Positions 37,534 to 46,503 of a DNA stretch of 64,000 nt are shown here, piece after piece. The position numbers and the translations under genes are program-made. Origin of the DNA: Variovorax sp. PAMC28562. Its GTDB lineage: Bacteria > Pseudomonadota > Gammaproteobacteria > Burkholderiales > Burkholderiaceae_C. The first letter of the stretch is position 1. Each line of letters starts with the position of its first letter. Under the pieces are notes generated by a model. That model worked only from the letters and a program-made list of their open reading frames with translations, had not been told where the DNA came from and searched no databases. Location of the stretch: the NCBI RefSeq assembly GCF_014303735.1, contig NZ_CP060296.1:2553501-2617500 (forward strand), in the 5' to 3' direction.

Positions 37534-38256
37534 ATGACCGAAACAGTGAATGCCGACCCCGCCGAACTCGCCAAATTCTCGGAGCTCGCGCACCGTTGGT
37601 GGGATTTGGAGAGCGAATTCAAACCGCTTCACGAAATCAATCCATTGCGACTCGAATGGATCGATGCAATCGTGCCCGTACGCGGCAAGCGAGTCCTGGA
37701 TGTCGGCTGTGGAGGTGGAATTCTTGCCGACTCGATGGCCCGCAAAGGGGCGGATGTGCTTGGCGTCGATCTTGCCGAAAAGGCACTCAAAGTCGCCCAA
37801 TTGCACGCGCTGGAAGCCGGTACCCGAAGCGTCCAGTACCGGGAAGTCAGCGCCGAGGCGCTCGCGGCAGAACAGCCGGGCGCCTTCGATGTCGTGACGT
37901 GCATGGAAATGCTGGAGCATGTGCCTGAACCCGGCTCGGTCGTGCAAGCCTGCGCCAACTTGGTGAAGCCGGGCGGCTGGGTCTTTTTCTCTACGATCAA
38001 CCGCAGTCCGAAGTCTTTCCTGTTCGCCATCGTCGGAGCCGAATACCTGCTGGGTTTGCTTCCCCGCGGCACGCACGAGTACCAGAAGATGATCCGCCCC
38101 AGCGAGTTGGCGGCACATTGCAGGGCGGCCGGGTTGGATCTCCGGCAGACGCGCGGCATGGAACACAACCCGCTGACCCGTCGCTATTGGCTCAGCGCCG
38201 ACACAAGCGTGAACTACATGTTCGCTACGCAAAAGCCGTTGGCGGTTGAAGCCTGA
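37534..38256 (+). CDS. ubiG: Ubiquinone biosynthesis O-methyltransferase
   Basis: A 240-residue SAM methyltransferase. Motif I is [16 protein letters not shown] (about residues 56-71), motif [16 protein letters not shown] and the conserved [20 protein letters not shown] follows. UbiG carries out both O-methylations of ubiquinone synthesis. The ATG at 37534 is preferred because the in-frame ATG at 37492 abuts the ompA terminator. Its stop overlaps the gph start by one base. Confidence 0.93.
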   Translation: MTETVNADPAELAKFSELAHRWWDLESEFKPLHEINPLRLEWIDAIVPVRGKRVLDVGCGGGILADSMARKGADVLGVDLAEKALKVAQLHALEAGTRSVQYREVSAEALAAEQPGAFDVVTCMEMLEHVPEPGSVVQACANLVKPGGWVFFSTINRSPKSFLFAIVGAEYLLGLLPRGTHEYQKMIRPSELAAHCRAAGLDLRQTRGMEHNPLTRRYWLSADTSVNYMFATQKPLAVEA

Positions 38257-38933
38257 TGTTGACCAGCGATATCAAGGCCGTTTTGTTCGACCTGGACGGC
38301 ACGTTGATCGACAGCGCGCCTGATCTCGGTGCTGCCGCCGATGAGATGCGCACCGACCGCGGCATGGCTTCGATCCCATTGGATCGATACCGCCCAATGG
38401 CGGGCGCCGGTGCCCGCGGCATGCTCGGTGTGGCCTTCGACATCACACCGGACGCGATGGAGTTTCTTACCTTGAGGGAAGAGTTTTTCGTCAAGTACGA
38501 AAACCGGATGCTGAGGAATACGCTGGCTTTCGACGGGGTGCCCGAGCTCATCGCAGCGCTGACATTCAGAGGCATTCCCTGGGGCGTCGTGACCAACAAA
38601 TCGGCGCGCTTTACCGGTCCGCTCACCGGCGCGATGCCATTGTTCGCAACTGCGGGTGCTGTCGTCAGCGGTGACACCACGCCGTTCTCCAAGCCGCATC
38701 CGGAGCCCTTGTTTGAAGCGGCCCGTCGATTGGGGGTAGACCCGGCTGCATGCGTGTATGTGGGCGACGACGAGCGCGACATCGTTGCAGGCCGCGCTGC
38801 GGGAATGTGGACGGTAGCGGCGACTTACGGCTATATGGGCGCGCAAGCTGACGTGACGCTCTGGCAGGCCGATGCCACCATCTCTTTTCCAATGGCGCTC
38901 CTGGCGCTCTTGAAGCGGGCGAATAAGGCCTAA
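38256..38933 (+). CDS. gph: Phosphoglycolate phosphatase (HAD family)
   Basis: A 225-residue HAD phosphatase. Motif I is FDLDGTLIDSAPDL (nucleophile Asp near residue 11), motif II GVVTNKSARF and motif III with the metal Asp pair YVGDDERDIVAGRAAGM. It removes 2-phosphoglycolate, made during DNA repair. The start overlaps the ubiG stop (TGATG), an arrangement found across Comamonadaceae. Its stop region overlaps the likely ssrA promoter. Confidence 0.9.
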   Translation: MLTSDIKAVLFDLDGTLIDSAPDLGAAADEMRTDRGMASIPLDRYRPMAGAGARGMLGVAFDITPDAMEFLTLREEFFVKYENRMLRNTLAFDGVPELIAALTFRGIPWGVVTNKSARFTGPLTGAMPLFATAGAVVSGDTTPFSKPHPEPLFEAARRLGVDPAACVYVGDDERDIVAGRAAGMWTVAATYGYMGAQADVTLWQADATISFPMALLALLKRANKA

Positions 38934-38936
38934 AAT
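38910..38936 (+). promoter_or_regulatory. Likely ssrA promoter
   Basis: TTGAAG and TAAAAT with a 15-base spacer lie ten bases before the mature 5' end of tmRNA. The -10 box overlaps the gph stop codon. The spacing is short of the ideal 17, so this is a position-supported guess. Confidence 0.5.
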
Positions 38937-38945
38937 AGGTCGCTT

Positions 38946-39332
38946 GGGGCTGCACTGGTTTCGACGTGGGTTCGGAATCGCAGTGGTGCATGTCGAGCTG
39001 AATGCGCTCGTAAAACAGATTCAAACAAACTAACTGCAAACGACGAACGTTTCGCACTCGCCGCTTAATTGCCGGTGAGCTTTGCAACAGCAGGCCGATG
39101 GGCTGGGCAAGGGGGCTTTAGAGCAATCTAGAACCTCCCGGCTGCAAAGATAATTACATGGGCTGGCTCCGATCCGGGTACCTTGGGTCGGGGCAAGAAA
39201 ATAGGGTGCTGGCGGCCGGTGTAGCGTGCGACTGCGCGACATCGGTGGCGAGACTTAAATCAGATCGCTAAACATGTAGATCTGCGCGATGAAGGCTTGC
39301 GGACGGGGGTTCAAATCCCCCCAGCTCCACCA
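38946..39332 (+). ncRNA. ssrA: Transfer-messenger RNA (tmRNA)
   Basis: A one-piece tmRNA of 387 bases. The 5' end GGGGCTGCACTGGTTTCGAC and the 3' end with TTCAAATC T-loop and AGCTCCACCA make the tRNA-like domain (GGGGCT pairs with AGCTCC). The internal tag frame at 39036-39068 reads ANDERFALAA then TAA, the betaproteobacterial tag. It frees stalled ribosomes with SmpB. The order gph-ssrA is typical of the group. No integrase lies next to it. Confidence 0.97.
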
Positions 39333-39343
39333 CTTTCCCTGAT

Positions 39344-39370
39344 GGGCCAACCTTTACCGGTTGGCCCTTT
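39344..39370 (+). terminator. Rho-independent terminator after ssrA
   Basis: GGGCCAACC-TTTACC-GGTTGGCCC is a perfect nine-pair stem followed by TTT, 11 bases past the CCA end of tmRNA. Confidence 0.9.
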
Positions 39371-39496
39371 CTCGTGGCGCGGCCGGGGCTCCCTTGATAC
39401 CGCGTCCTCCATAGCCTCGATGAGCCGCGGTTGGCGCGGCTATAGTCAGTCGGGTTTCGGCGGGGTTCCTCGCCAACTTCGATGACCAGGATCGCC

Positions 39497-41092
39497 ATGT
39501 CGGAAACACTGACCTCCGCACTCACCCGGTACTACGACTCGGTGCCGTACGACTCCCACCCGTTTCCCCAAACGGCGGTGGAACACCTCGAAGCGCTGGC
39601 GTACATGTTCGGACTCGATGCACCGCGGCCGGAGCACGCGCGCGTGCTCGAACTCGGTTGTGCCTCGGGCGGCAACCTCATCCCTTTCGCTTCCAGGCAT
39701 TCGGAAGCCACTGCGCTGGGCATCGACCTCTCGACGGTGCAGATCTCGCAGGGTGTCGACGCGATCCGGCTGTCGGGCCTTGCCAATGTCACGCTGCGCG
39801 CCTTCGACATCGCTGCAATCGATGCTTCGTTCGGGCAGTTCGATTACATCGTCTGCCACGGCGTCTACAGCTGGGTGCCGCCCGAAGTGCAGAACGCCAT
39901 TCTTCGCGTCTGCTCAGAGAATCTCGCGCCGAATGGCGTCGCATACATCAGCTACAACGTTTATCCGGGCTGGAAGGCCCGTGAGATCGTGCGCGACGCG
40001 ATGATTCTGCGCGGCGCGCCGCGTGACGAGCCCGACGAGAAGCTCTCTTATGCGCGCGGCATGCTGGAGTTTCTGGAGCAATCGGCTCGGCCCGACAGCG
40101 TGCTCAAGAAGACGCTCGAAGAGACGATGCCGATCGTTCGCAGCGCGAACAGCTCGTATCTGCTGCACGAGTTTCTCGAGCCCTGCAATGCGCCGTGCTA
40201 TTTCAAGCAGTTCGTCGAGCGTGCCGGTGTCCACGGTCTGGCTTACCTGGCCGATGCCGAGCCCTCGTCGATGTTCGTCCAGAACTACGGCGAGAAGGTT
40301 CGCGATCCGCTGTTGCGCGAGTGCGGCGGCAGCCAAGTTTTGATGGAGCAGTACCTCGACTTTCTGGTCAACCGGACGTTCAGGCAGACGCTGCTGGTTA
40401 AGCAGGAACGAGCCGGCGATATTCGCTACCGCCTCGATCCCGAACGCAACGGCAAGCTCGAATATGCGGGGACCTTCAGCGCGCAAGACGGCACGCCGCT
40501 GACCCTCGACAACCGCGAGCAGCCCTGCAATGCGATGCGCAACCTGAAGGTGACGTTGCGCCTGCCAGTGCACAAGGCGGTCGCGCAAGTGCTCGATGAA
40601 AGCTATCCCGCCACGGTGTCGACCGACGCGCTCATCGCTGCGGTAGCCGAGCGCACAGGTGATCTGCGAACCTCTGTCGAGCCCTTTGTTGCGGGCATGC
40701 TCGAAGAGTTGCTGATTCTCGGTGCGGTGCGGATACGGCGAGGCTCCAAGACGGCGGCCAAGGCTGTTTCGGATCGTCCTGTCGCGTTGGCGGCAATTCG
40801 TCGTGCACCCGGCTTGGCGCTGACCGCCGGACCTGCTGCCAGCGTCTGCAACCAATGGCATGAACCCGTGGCGCTGTCGTTGCTCGAGCGCTGCCTGTTG
40901 CCGCTGCTCGATGGCTCGAATTCCCACGAAGCATTGGCAGAGCATCTCGCCAGCGAAGCGCGCGCCGAGAGGCTTCGCTTCATCAAGGATGACAAGCCGA
41001 TCACCGATGGCCATGCTCTCAAGGAGTTCACGCTGAAGCAGGTCGAGCTGGCGCTGGCGGATTTGCGGCGCAAGGCGTTGCTCGTTGCATGA
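39497..41092 (+). CDS. SAM-dependent methyltransferase with regulatory domain
   Basis: A 531-residue protein. The N-terminal half is a class I methyltransferase (motif I RVLELGCASGGNLIPFASR near residue 45, then FDYIVCHGVYSWVPPEVQ). The centre matches the methyltransferase regulatory region family (EPSSMFVQNYGEKV, YLDFLVNRTFRQTLL), and the C-terminal quarter is helical. Targets of this family are unknown; relatives occur near surface polysaccharide or secretion genes. The ATG at 39497 has AGGA upstream and is preferred over 39482. It overlaps the next gene by ATGA. Confidence 0.8.
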   Translation: MSETLTSALTRYYDSVPYDSHPFPQTAVEHLEALAYMFGLDAPRPEHARVLELGCASGGNLIPFASRHSEATALGIDLSTVQISQGVDAIRLSGLANVTLRAFDIAAIDASFGQFDYIVCHGVYSWVPPEVQNAILRVCSENLAPNGVAYISYNVYPGWKAREIVRDAMILRGAPRDEPDEKLSYARGMLEFLEQSARPDSVLKKTLEETMPIVRSANSSYLLHEFLEPCNAPCYFKQFVERAGVHGLAYLADAEPSSMFVQNYGEKVRDPLLRECGGSQVLMEQYLDFLVNRTFRQTLLVKQERAGDIRYRLDPERNGKLEYAGTFSAQDGTPLTLDNREQPCNAMRNLKVTLRLPVHKAVAQVLDESYPATVSTDALIAAVAERTGDLRTSVEPFVAGMLEELLILGAVRIRRGSKTAAKAVSDRPVALAAIRRAPGLALTAGPAASVCNQWHEPVALSLLERCLLPLLDGSNSHEALAEHLASEARAERLRFIKDDKPITDGHALKEFTLKQVELALADLRRKALLVA

Positions 41093-42864
41093 GCGTTTGC
41101 GGTATCGTGTCTCTAAAGGCGACGACAGGCGACTTGAGACGAGCGAGATGGCGATGTGCAGTTGCCGCCGTCCTTGTCTTTTGGAGCGCAACATCGCAGC
41201 AGGCCGATGCGGCGTCGCACGCGCCGGTAGCCGCCCAAAACGGCATGATCGTTTCGGCGCAGCACCTGGCGACGAAGGTCGGTGTCGAAGTGCTGAAGCG
41301 CGGCGGCAATGCTGTCGATGCTTCGGTCGCGGTCGGCTATGCACTGGCGGTGGTCTATCCGGCGGCCGGCAACCTGGGGGGTGGCGGCTTCATGACATTG
41401 GAGCTGGCGGACGGTCGCAAGACCTTTCTGGACTTTCGCGAAAAAGCACCCTTGGCCGCAACCGCAGACATGTACCTGGACCGCGCCGGTAACGTTGTCG
41501 ATGGGCTGAGCACGCGCGGCCATTTGGCGGTCGCCATTCCCGGTACCGTGTCGGGGCTCGAGTTCGCGCGCTCGAAGTACGGCACCATGCCGCGCGGCGC
41601 CCTGATCGCGCCGGCGATCGCGCTGGCAGAGCGTGGTTTCGCACTGGGGCAGGGCGACATCGACATGCTTCGGACGGCTACCGATGCCTTCAGAAAAGAC
41701 GCCGCGTCGGCCGCAATATTTCTCAACAACGACGAACCCTTTGTGGTCGGCCAGAAGATCGTGCAGAAAGATCTGGCGACGACGCTCAAAGCCATCAGTC
41801 GCAACGGCACAAACGGGTTTTACAAGGGTCCTGTCGCGGCCGCCATCGTTGCGTCGAGCCGCGCAGGCAAGGGGCTCATCACACAGGCCGATCTCGACCA
41901 ATACCAGACGCGCGAGCTGGCGCCCATTGAGTGCGACTACCGCGGCTACCACGTGATATCGGCGCCGCCACCGAGTTCCGGCGGCGTCATCATCTGCGAG
42001 ATGCTGAACGTGCTCGAAGGCTATCCGCTGAAAGAGTTGGGCTACCGCTCTGCGCAGGCCGTGCACTACCAGATCGAGGCGATGCGGCATGCCTACGTCG
42101 ACCGCAATAGTTACCTCGGCGACCCGGACTTCGTGAAGAACCCGCTCGACCGGTTGCTCGACAAGGCTTATGCCGGGAAGATCCGCGCTGCGATCGACCC
42201 GAAGAAGGCCGGCATTTCGCAAGACATCAAGCATGGCGTGGCGCCGCACGAAGGCAGCAACACCACCCACTACTCCATCATGGATCGGTGGGGCAACGCG
42301 GTGTCGGTGACCTACACGCTGAACGACTGGTTCGGTGCCAAGGTCACGGCCGCAAAGACCGGCGTCTTGCTGAACAACGAAATGGACGACTTCACCTCGA
42401 AAGTTGGCGTGCCCAACATGTACGGGCTGATACAAGGCGAAGCCAATGCGATCGCGCCTGGCAAGCGTCCGCTGAGTTCGATGAGCCCGACCATCGTCAG
42501 CAAAGACGGCAAGCCGGTGCTGGTGCTCGGCACGCCGGGCGGCAGCCGGATCATCACGGCGGTACTGCTGACGATCGTGAACATCATCGACTATGGCATG
42601 AACGTGCAGGAGGCCGTCGATGCCCCGCGCTTTCATCAGCAGTGGATGCCCGACGAGACCAGTGCCGAACCTTACGTCTTCAGTCCGGACACCCTGAAAT
42701 TGCTGACCGAGATGGGTCACCGTTTCACCACCCCGCAACCTGCCAATCACATGGCTGCCATCCTCGTCGGGGCACCGTCGCTTGGCGGCAAACCGGTTGG
42801 CAACAACCGCTTTTATGGCGCCAACGACCCGCGACGAAACACGGGTCTGGCCCTCGGATACTGA
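41089..42864 (+). CDS. ggt: Gamma-glutamyltranspeptidase
   Basis: A 591-residue periplasmic enzyme. An N-terminal hydrophobic segment (CAVAAVLVFWSATSQQADA) is the signal peptide. Processing would occur before T392 in SNTTHYS, the catalytic nucleophile of the small subunit, which reads on through MDRWGNAVSVTYTLNDWFG. The PLSSMSP motif of the oxyanion region is present. It cleaves glutathione and other gamma-glutamyl compounds. It overlaps the methyltransferase gene by four bases. Confidence 0.93.
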   Translation: MSVCGIVSLKATTGDLRRARWRCAVAAVLVFWSATSQQADAASHAPVAAQNGMIVSAQHLATKVGVEVLKRGGNAVDASVAVGYALAVVYPAAGNLGGGGFMTLELADGRKTFLDFREKAPLAATADMYLDRAGNVVDGLSTRGHLAVAIPGTVSGLEFARSKYGTMPRGALIAPAIALAERGFALGQGDIDMLRTATDAFRKDAASAAIFLNNDEPFVVGQKIVQKDLATTLKAISRNGTNGFYKGPVAAAIVASSRAGKGLITQADLDQYQTRELAPIECDYRGYHVISAPPPSSGGVIICEMLNVLEGYPLKELGYRSAQAVHYQIEAMRHAYVDRNSYLGDPDFVKNPLDRLLDKAYAGKIRAAIDPKKAGISQDIKHGVAPHEGSNTTHYSIMDRWGNAVSVTYTLNDWFGAKVTAAKTGVLLNNEMDDFTSKVGVPNMYGLIQGEANAIAPGKRPLSSMSPTIVSKDGKPVLVLGTPGGSRIITAVLLTIVNIIDYGMNVQEAVDAPRFHQQWMPDETSAEPYVFSPDTLKLLTEMGHRFTTPQPANHMAAILVGAPSLGGKPVGNNRFYGANDPRRNTGLALGY

Positions 42865-42867
42865 CAA

Positions 42868-43596
42868 GTGCAACTGCAAGAAATTCTCTACACCCAAGGC
42901 TTCGGCACGCGGCGCGTTTGCGCAGGGCTGGTCCAGCAGGGCTACGTCATCATCGGCGGCGCCGTGATCGTCGATCCTTCAGCCGACATCGACGTCGCCG
43001 GCCTTCAATTCACGGTGCAGGGCAAGGCGTGGGAGTACCACGACAAGGCTTACCTCATGCTTCACAAGCCGAGCGGCACCGAGTGTTCGCAAAAGCCTTC
43101 GACCTACCCGAGCATCTACACATTGCTGCCTTCGCCCTTGAGGCTTAGGCCCAATAAAGGTGCAGTGCAGGGCGTACAGGCTGTCGGGCGGCTCGACCAG
43201 GACACGACCGGGCTGCTGCTGATGACCGACGACGGCCATTTCATCCATCGCATGGGTTCACCAAAGCACCATGTTCCCAAGGTCTACGAGGTGACGACCA
43301 AGCATCCCGTCGATGCCGCCCAGGTCGATAAGTTGCTGGCTGGCGTTGTACTCGACGACGATCCGAAGCCCGTGCGCGCGGCCGCCTGTGAAGCCACCGG
43401 CGAGCTGCAATTGCGCCTGACATTGACCGAAGGCAAGTACCACCAGGTCAAGCGAATGGTCGCTGCGGTGGGCAACCGCGTCGAGGCATTGCATCGTTCG
43501 CGAATCGGCTCGCTCGTGTTGACAGACGCCTTGCCGGCGGGCCAGTGGCGCTGGCTCGCCGCCGACGAGGTCGAGGCACTTCGAAGCTCACGCTGA
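42868..43596 (+). CDS. rsuA: 16S rRNA pseudouridine synthase, RsuA family
   Basis: A 242-residue enzyme with an N-terminal S4-like RNA-binding part (LQEILYTQGFGTRRVCAGLV) and the catalytic motif GRLDQDTTGLLLMTDDG, where the Asp attacks uridine. EGKYHQVKRMVAAVGNRV is the conserved end motif. The start is a GTG three bases after the ggt stop. RsuA modifies U516 of 16S rRNA; a different small-subunit family member cannot be excluded. Confidence 0.88.
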   Translation: MQLQEILYTQGFGTRRVCAGLVQQGYVIIGGAVIVDPSADIDVAGLQFTVQGKAWEYHDKAYLMLHKPSGTECSQKPSTYPSIYTLLPSPLRLRPNKGAVQGVQAVGRLDQDTTGLLLMTDDGHFIHRMGSPKHHVPKVYEVTTKHPVDAAQVDKLLAGVVLDDDPKPVRAAACEATGELQLRLTLTEGKYHQVKRMVAAVGNRVEALHRSRIGSLVLTDALPAGQWRWLAADEVEALRSSR

Positions 43597-43656
43597 CGTC
43601 AGCCAATGGGCAGGGTCGACCGTTAAAATGGAAGACTTTCTTTCGGACTCATTCTT

Positions 43657-44664
43657 TTGCGCTCTCTTGTCCTGCCGACCGGCCGCTTCGCGGGCTTTTT
43701 GTTGCTGTGTGCCGTTGTCGTGGCACCCCTCTTTCAGCCGGTCGTCGCCACCGAGCTTCCGCCGATCTTTGTTCTGAATTCGCTCGACGCCAGCGTCAGC
43801 GTCATCAGTCCCGACGACTGGACCGAAAAGCAGCGCATCACGACCGGCAAGGAGCCGCATCACATCTACATGACGCCAGACGAAAAGTCGGTCATCGTGG
43901 CGAATTCGGCGGGTGATTCCCTGACGTTTTTGAACCCGCGCACGGCCGAAGTGCAACGTGTGGTCTACGGCATCATCGATCCGTACCAGCTGCAGTTCTC
44001 GCGCGACATGAAGTGGTTCGTCACAGCCGGTAACCGCCTCAATCACGTCGATATCTACCGCTGGGACGGCAAGGACCTGAAGCTGGCCAAGCGCATCCCG
44101 ACCGGCAAGACGCCGAGCCACATCTGGATCGACGGCACCAGCACGATCGCCTATGTGACGATGCAGGACAGCGACGAGTTGATCTCGATCGACCTCGCCA
44201 CGCAGGCCATCCGCTGGCGTACACCCACGGGCGCGATGCCGGCCGATATTTTCGGCATCCATGGCGGTAAGACGCTGCTGGTCGGGCTTACCGGAGGCGA
44301 TAGCGTTCAGGTGTTCGACGTGGCGGGTGCGGAACCCAAGCTGGTTGGCAAGATCCCGACCGGCAAGGGCGCGCATGCCTTCCGCGCGGCTGGCGACGGA
44401 CGAAGTGTTTTCATCAGCAACCGCGTGGCCAACACGATCAGCCGTATCGACATTCAAACGCTCAAGGTGACCGACGAATATCCCGTGCCTGGCGGCCCGG
44501 ATTGCATGGACGTGTCCGCCGACGGCAAGACTTTGTATGTGACTTCGCGCTGGGCCAAGAAACTCAGCATCGTCGATTTGGCGAGCCACAAGGTGATTCG
44601 GCAAATCAACGTGGGGCGTTCGCCTCACGGTGTCTGGACGCTGGACCATGCCAAGCTCTATTAA
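43657..44664 (+). CDS. Secreted YncE-like beta-propeller protein
   Basis: A 335-residue protein. A signal peptide (GFLLLCAVVVAPLFQPVVAT) precedes repeated YncE/YVTN-type blades, each of about 40 residues: PPIFVLNSLDASVSVISPDD, KEPHHIYMTPDEKSVIVANS, TPSHIWIDGTSTIAYVTMQD and SPHGVWTLDHAKLY. The start appears to be TTG at 43657, as no ATG or GTG fits the frame upstream. Such propellers are periplasmic binding or scaffold proteins; the ligand is unknown. The 3' end overlaps the deacetylase gene by 17 bases. Confidence 0.75.
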   Translation: MRSLVLPTGRFAGFLLLCAVVVAPLFQPVVATELPPIFVLNSLDASVSVISPDDWTEKQRITTGKEPHHIYMTPDEKSVIVANSAGDSLTFLNPRTAEVQRVVYGIIDPYQLQFSRDMKWFVTAGNRLNHVDIYRWDGKDLKLAKRIPTGKTPSHIWIDGTSTIAYVTMQDSDELISIDLATQAIRWRTPTGAMPADIFGIHGGKTLLVGLTGGDSVQVFDVAGAEPKLVGKIPTGKGAHAFRAAGDGRSVFISNRVANTISRIDIQTLKVTDEYPVPGGPDCMDVSADGKTLYVTSRWAKKLSIVDLASHKVIRQINVGRSPHGVWTLDHAKLY

Positions 44665-45469
44665 GTTCGCGAGTGTTTTTGTCGCACTCATCGCTGCCTG
44701 CGCGATGCCGGTGAGTGCAGTAGCGCAAGGCACTCCAGGCACCCAGAACACCTGCGAAAAACCCGTCTACCTGACCCTCGACACCGGCCACATGGGCATC
44801 GCCCCACTGGTAGCCGACGTGCTTAAGCGCCAAAACGTGCGGGTCACGTTCTTCGCCGCGGCCGAACGCACGCAGACCGATGGCGACAGCCTCGACAACC
44901 ATTGGGCCGCATGGTGGAAGGCGAGGGCGGCCGAAGGCAACGAGTTCGGCTCGCACACCTATGACCATGTCTATTGGCGCAGCGACGAGAAAAGCGTCGA
45001 ACCGCGTTTCCGCGTGCGGCCCTCGGCCGGCGCATTCGCCGGTCGTGAGTTCACCTGGAGCGCGGCGGAGTACTGCGAGAACATCGCGAAGTCGTCGGAG
45101 CGATTGGCGTTGATCACGGGAAAGAAGCCGCTGCCGTTGTTTCGCGCACCGGGTGGCAAGACCTCTCCGAAGTTGCTCGCCGCAGCCCGCGCTTGCGGCT
45201 TCGCTCATGTCGGCTGGGCGCCAGAAGGCTTCCTCGGTGACGAACTGCCGAGCGAAACGTTCAGCAACGAGAAACTGCTCGCGCAGTCGCTCGCCACGAT
45301 CAAGCCGGGCGATATCCTGCTCGCGCACCTGGGCATCTGGTCGCGCAAGGACCCGTGGGCGCCGGCCGATCTGGAGCCGCTCATCGTCGGTCTCAAGGCC
45401 AAGGGCTTCTGCTTCGAAACGCTGCGCCAGCATCCGGATTACCGCGCCTGGATCGCGGCCCATCCTTGA
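44648..45469 (+). CDS. Secreted polysaccharide deacetylase (CE4-like), variant motif 1
   Basis: A 273-residue protein with a signal peptide (SSIKFASVFVALIAACAMPV). NodB-fold motifs: LTLDTGHMG (motif 1), GSHTYDHVYW (motif 2, the metal His pair), RAPGGKTS (motif 3) and DILLAHLG (motif 5). In classic CE4 enzymes motif 1 is TFDDG; here the second Asp, a metal ligand, is Thr while the first is kept. It may be a divergent active form or have lost standard chemistry. The pairing with the beta-propeller by overlap suggests joint function on a periplasmic glycan. Confidence 0.8.
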   Translation: MPSSIKFASVFVALIAACAMPVSAVAQGTPGTQNTCEKPVYLTLDTGHMGIAPLVADVLKRQNVRVTFFAAAERTQTDGDSLDNHWAAWWKARAAEGNEFGSHTYDHVYWRSDEKSVEPRFRVRPSAGAFAGREFTWSAAEYCENIAKSSERLALITGKKPLPLFRAPGGKTSPKLLAAARACGFAHVGWAPEGFLGDELPSETFSNEKLLAQSLATIKPGDILLAHLGIWSRKDPWAPADLEPLIVGLKAKGFCFETLRQHPDYRAWIAAHP

Positions 45470-45481
45470 CCAGCTGACATC

Positions 45482-46456
45482 ATGGTCGAGTGGCTTACAG
45501 ATCACTTTTCGGCGCTGCAGGGCTGGTTCTTCGAGTCGGCCGTGCAGCCACTCGTTTATGCCGTCGGTCTCGGTGGCTGGACCGAAGACGCTTTCGACGC
45601 AACGGGTTGGCTGCTGGTCGGGCTGATCCAGATTCTGGTGCTGCTGGCAGTCATCGGGCCACTGCAACGCTGGCGGCCGGCCGAGCTGGTGGTCGACAAG
45701 CGCGCCATTCGCACCGACATTCTGTACACGTTGATCCACCGGCTCGGGTTTTTCAGGCTCGCGATCTTTTTCCTGCTGCAGCCGGTGTTCGACGATGCAC
45801 TCGGCAGCCTGCGTGGGTCCGGCTGGGGCACGCTGCATCTCGATGAACTGTGGCCGGGCGTTACCGACGTGCCGTGGATCGCTTTTGCGATGTACCTCGT
45901 GGTGCTGGACTTCGTCGAATACCTGATCCATCGCGGTCAACATGGCTTCACCTGGTGGTGGGGCCTGCATTCGTTGCACCACTCGCAGCAGCAGATGACG
46001 ATGTGGAGCGACAACCGCAACCACCTGCTCGACGACGTGATCCACGACATCATCATCGTGGTCGTGGCGCAGCTGATCGGTGTGGCGCCGGGCCAGTTCA
46101 TTGCCGTGGTCGCTTTCACACAGCTGAGCGAGAGCCTCCAACATGCCAACTTGAGATTGAGCTTCGGCGCCATCGGCGAGCGGCTGTGGATCAGCCCACG
46201 CTTTCACCGGCTGCATCACAGCATCGGTCTCGGGCACGAGTCTGGCGGTGCAAAGACTTTGGGCGGGCACAACTTCGGCGTGCTGCTGCCCTGGTGGGAC
46301 ATGCTATTTCGCACCGTCAACTTCGAGCCGCGCTACGACGCGACAGGCATTCGCGATCAGATCGAGCCTGACGCATCCGGGCAGCTGCGCGACTACGGCC
46401 GCGGCTTTTGGGCGCAGCAATTGTTCGCGCTGAAGCGCATGGTGGGCCGCGGCTGA
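45482..46456 (+). CDS. Sterol desaturase/fatty acid hydroxylase family membrane protein
   Basis: A 324-residue polytopic protein. The histidine clusters that bind two irons are present: HRGQH near residue 153, HSLHH near 167 and HRLHH near 242, plus further His residues (NRNHLLDDVIHD, GHNFG). Helices at residues 40-58 and elsewhere anchor it. The family hydroxylates or desaturates lipids; in bacteria candidates include ornithine lipids, carotenoids and hopanoids. The substrate is not deducible. Confidence 0.85.
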   Translation: MVEWLTDHFSALQGWFFESAVQPLVYAVGLGGWTEDAFDATGWLLVGLIQILVLLAVIGPLQRWRPAELVVDKRAIRTDILYTLIHRLGFFRLAIFFLLQPVFDDALGSLRGSGWGTLHLDELWPGVTDVPWIAFAMYLVVLDFVEYLIHRGQHGFTWWWGLHSLHHSQQQMTMWSDNRNHLLDDVIHDIIIVVVAQLIGVAPGQFIAVVAFTQLSESLQHANLRLSFGAIGERLWISPRFHRLHHSIGLGHESGGAKTLGGHNFGVLLPWWDMLFRTVNFEPRYDATGIRDQIEPDASGQLRDYGRGFWAQQLFALKRMVGRG

Positions 46457-46503
46457 CGACGACTGAAGCAGTTGTTTATTCGCCAGCGTTATCCTCTCGG
46501 CCG

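Noticed and set aside
38946..39481. Mobile element integrated at the tmRNA gene
   Set aside because: The 3' end of ssrA is followed by its own terminator and a housekeeping-like gene. No repeat of the 3' end and no integrase was seen within the window.
41113..42897. Long antisense reading frame of 594 codons opposite ggt
   Set aside because: It mirrors the third-position GC bias of ggt, has no recognisable domain, and ggt itself is complete with catalytic residues.
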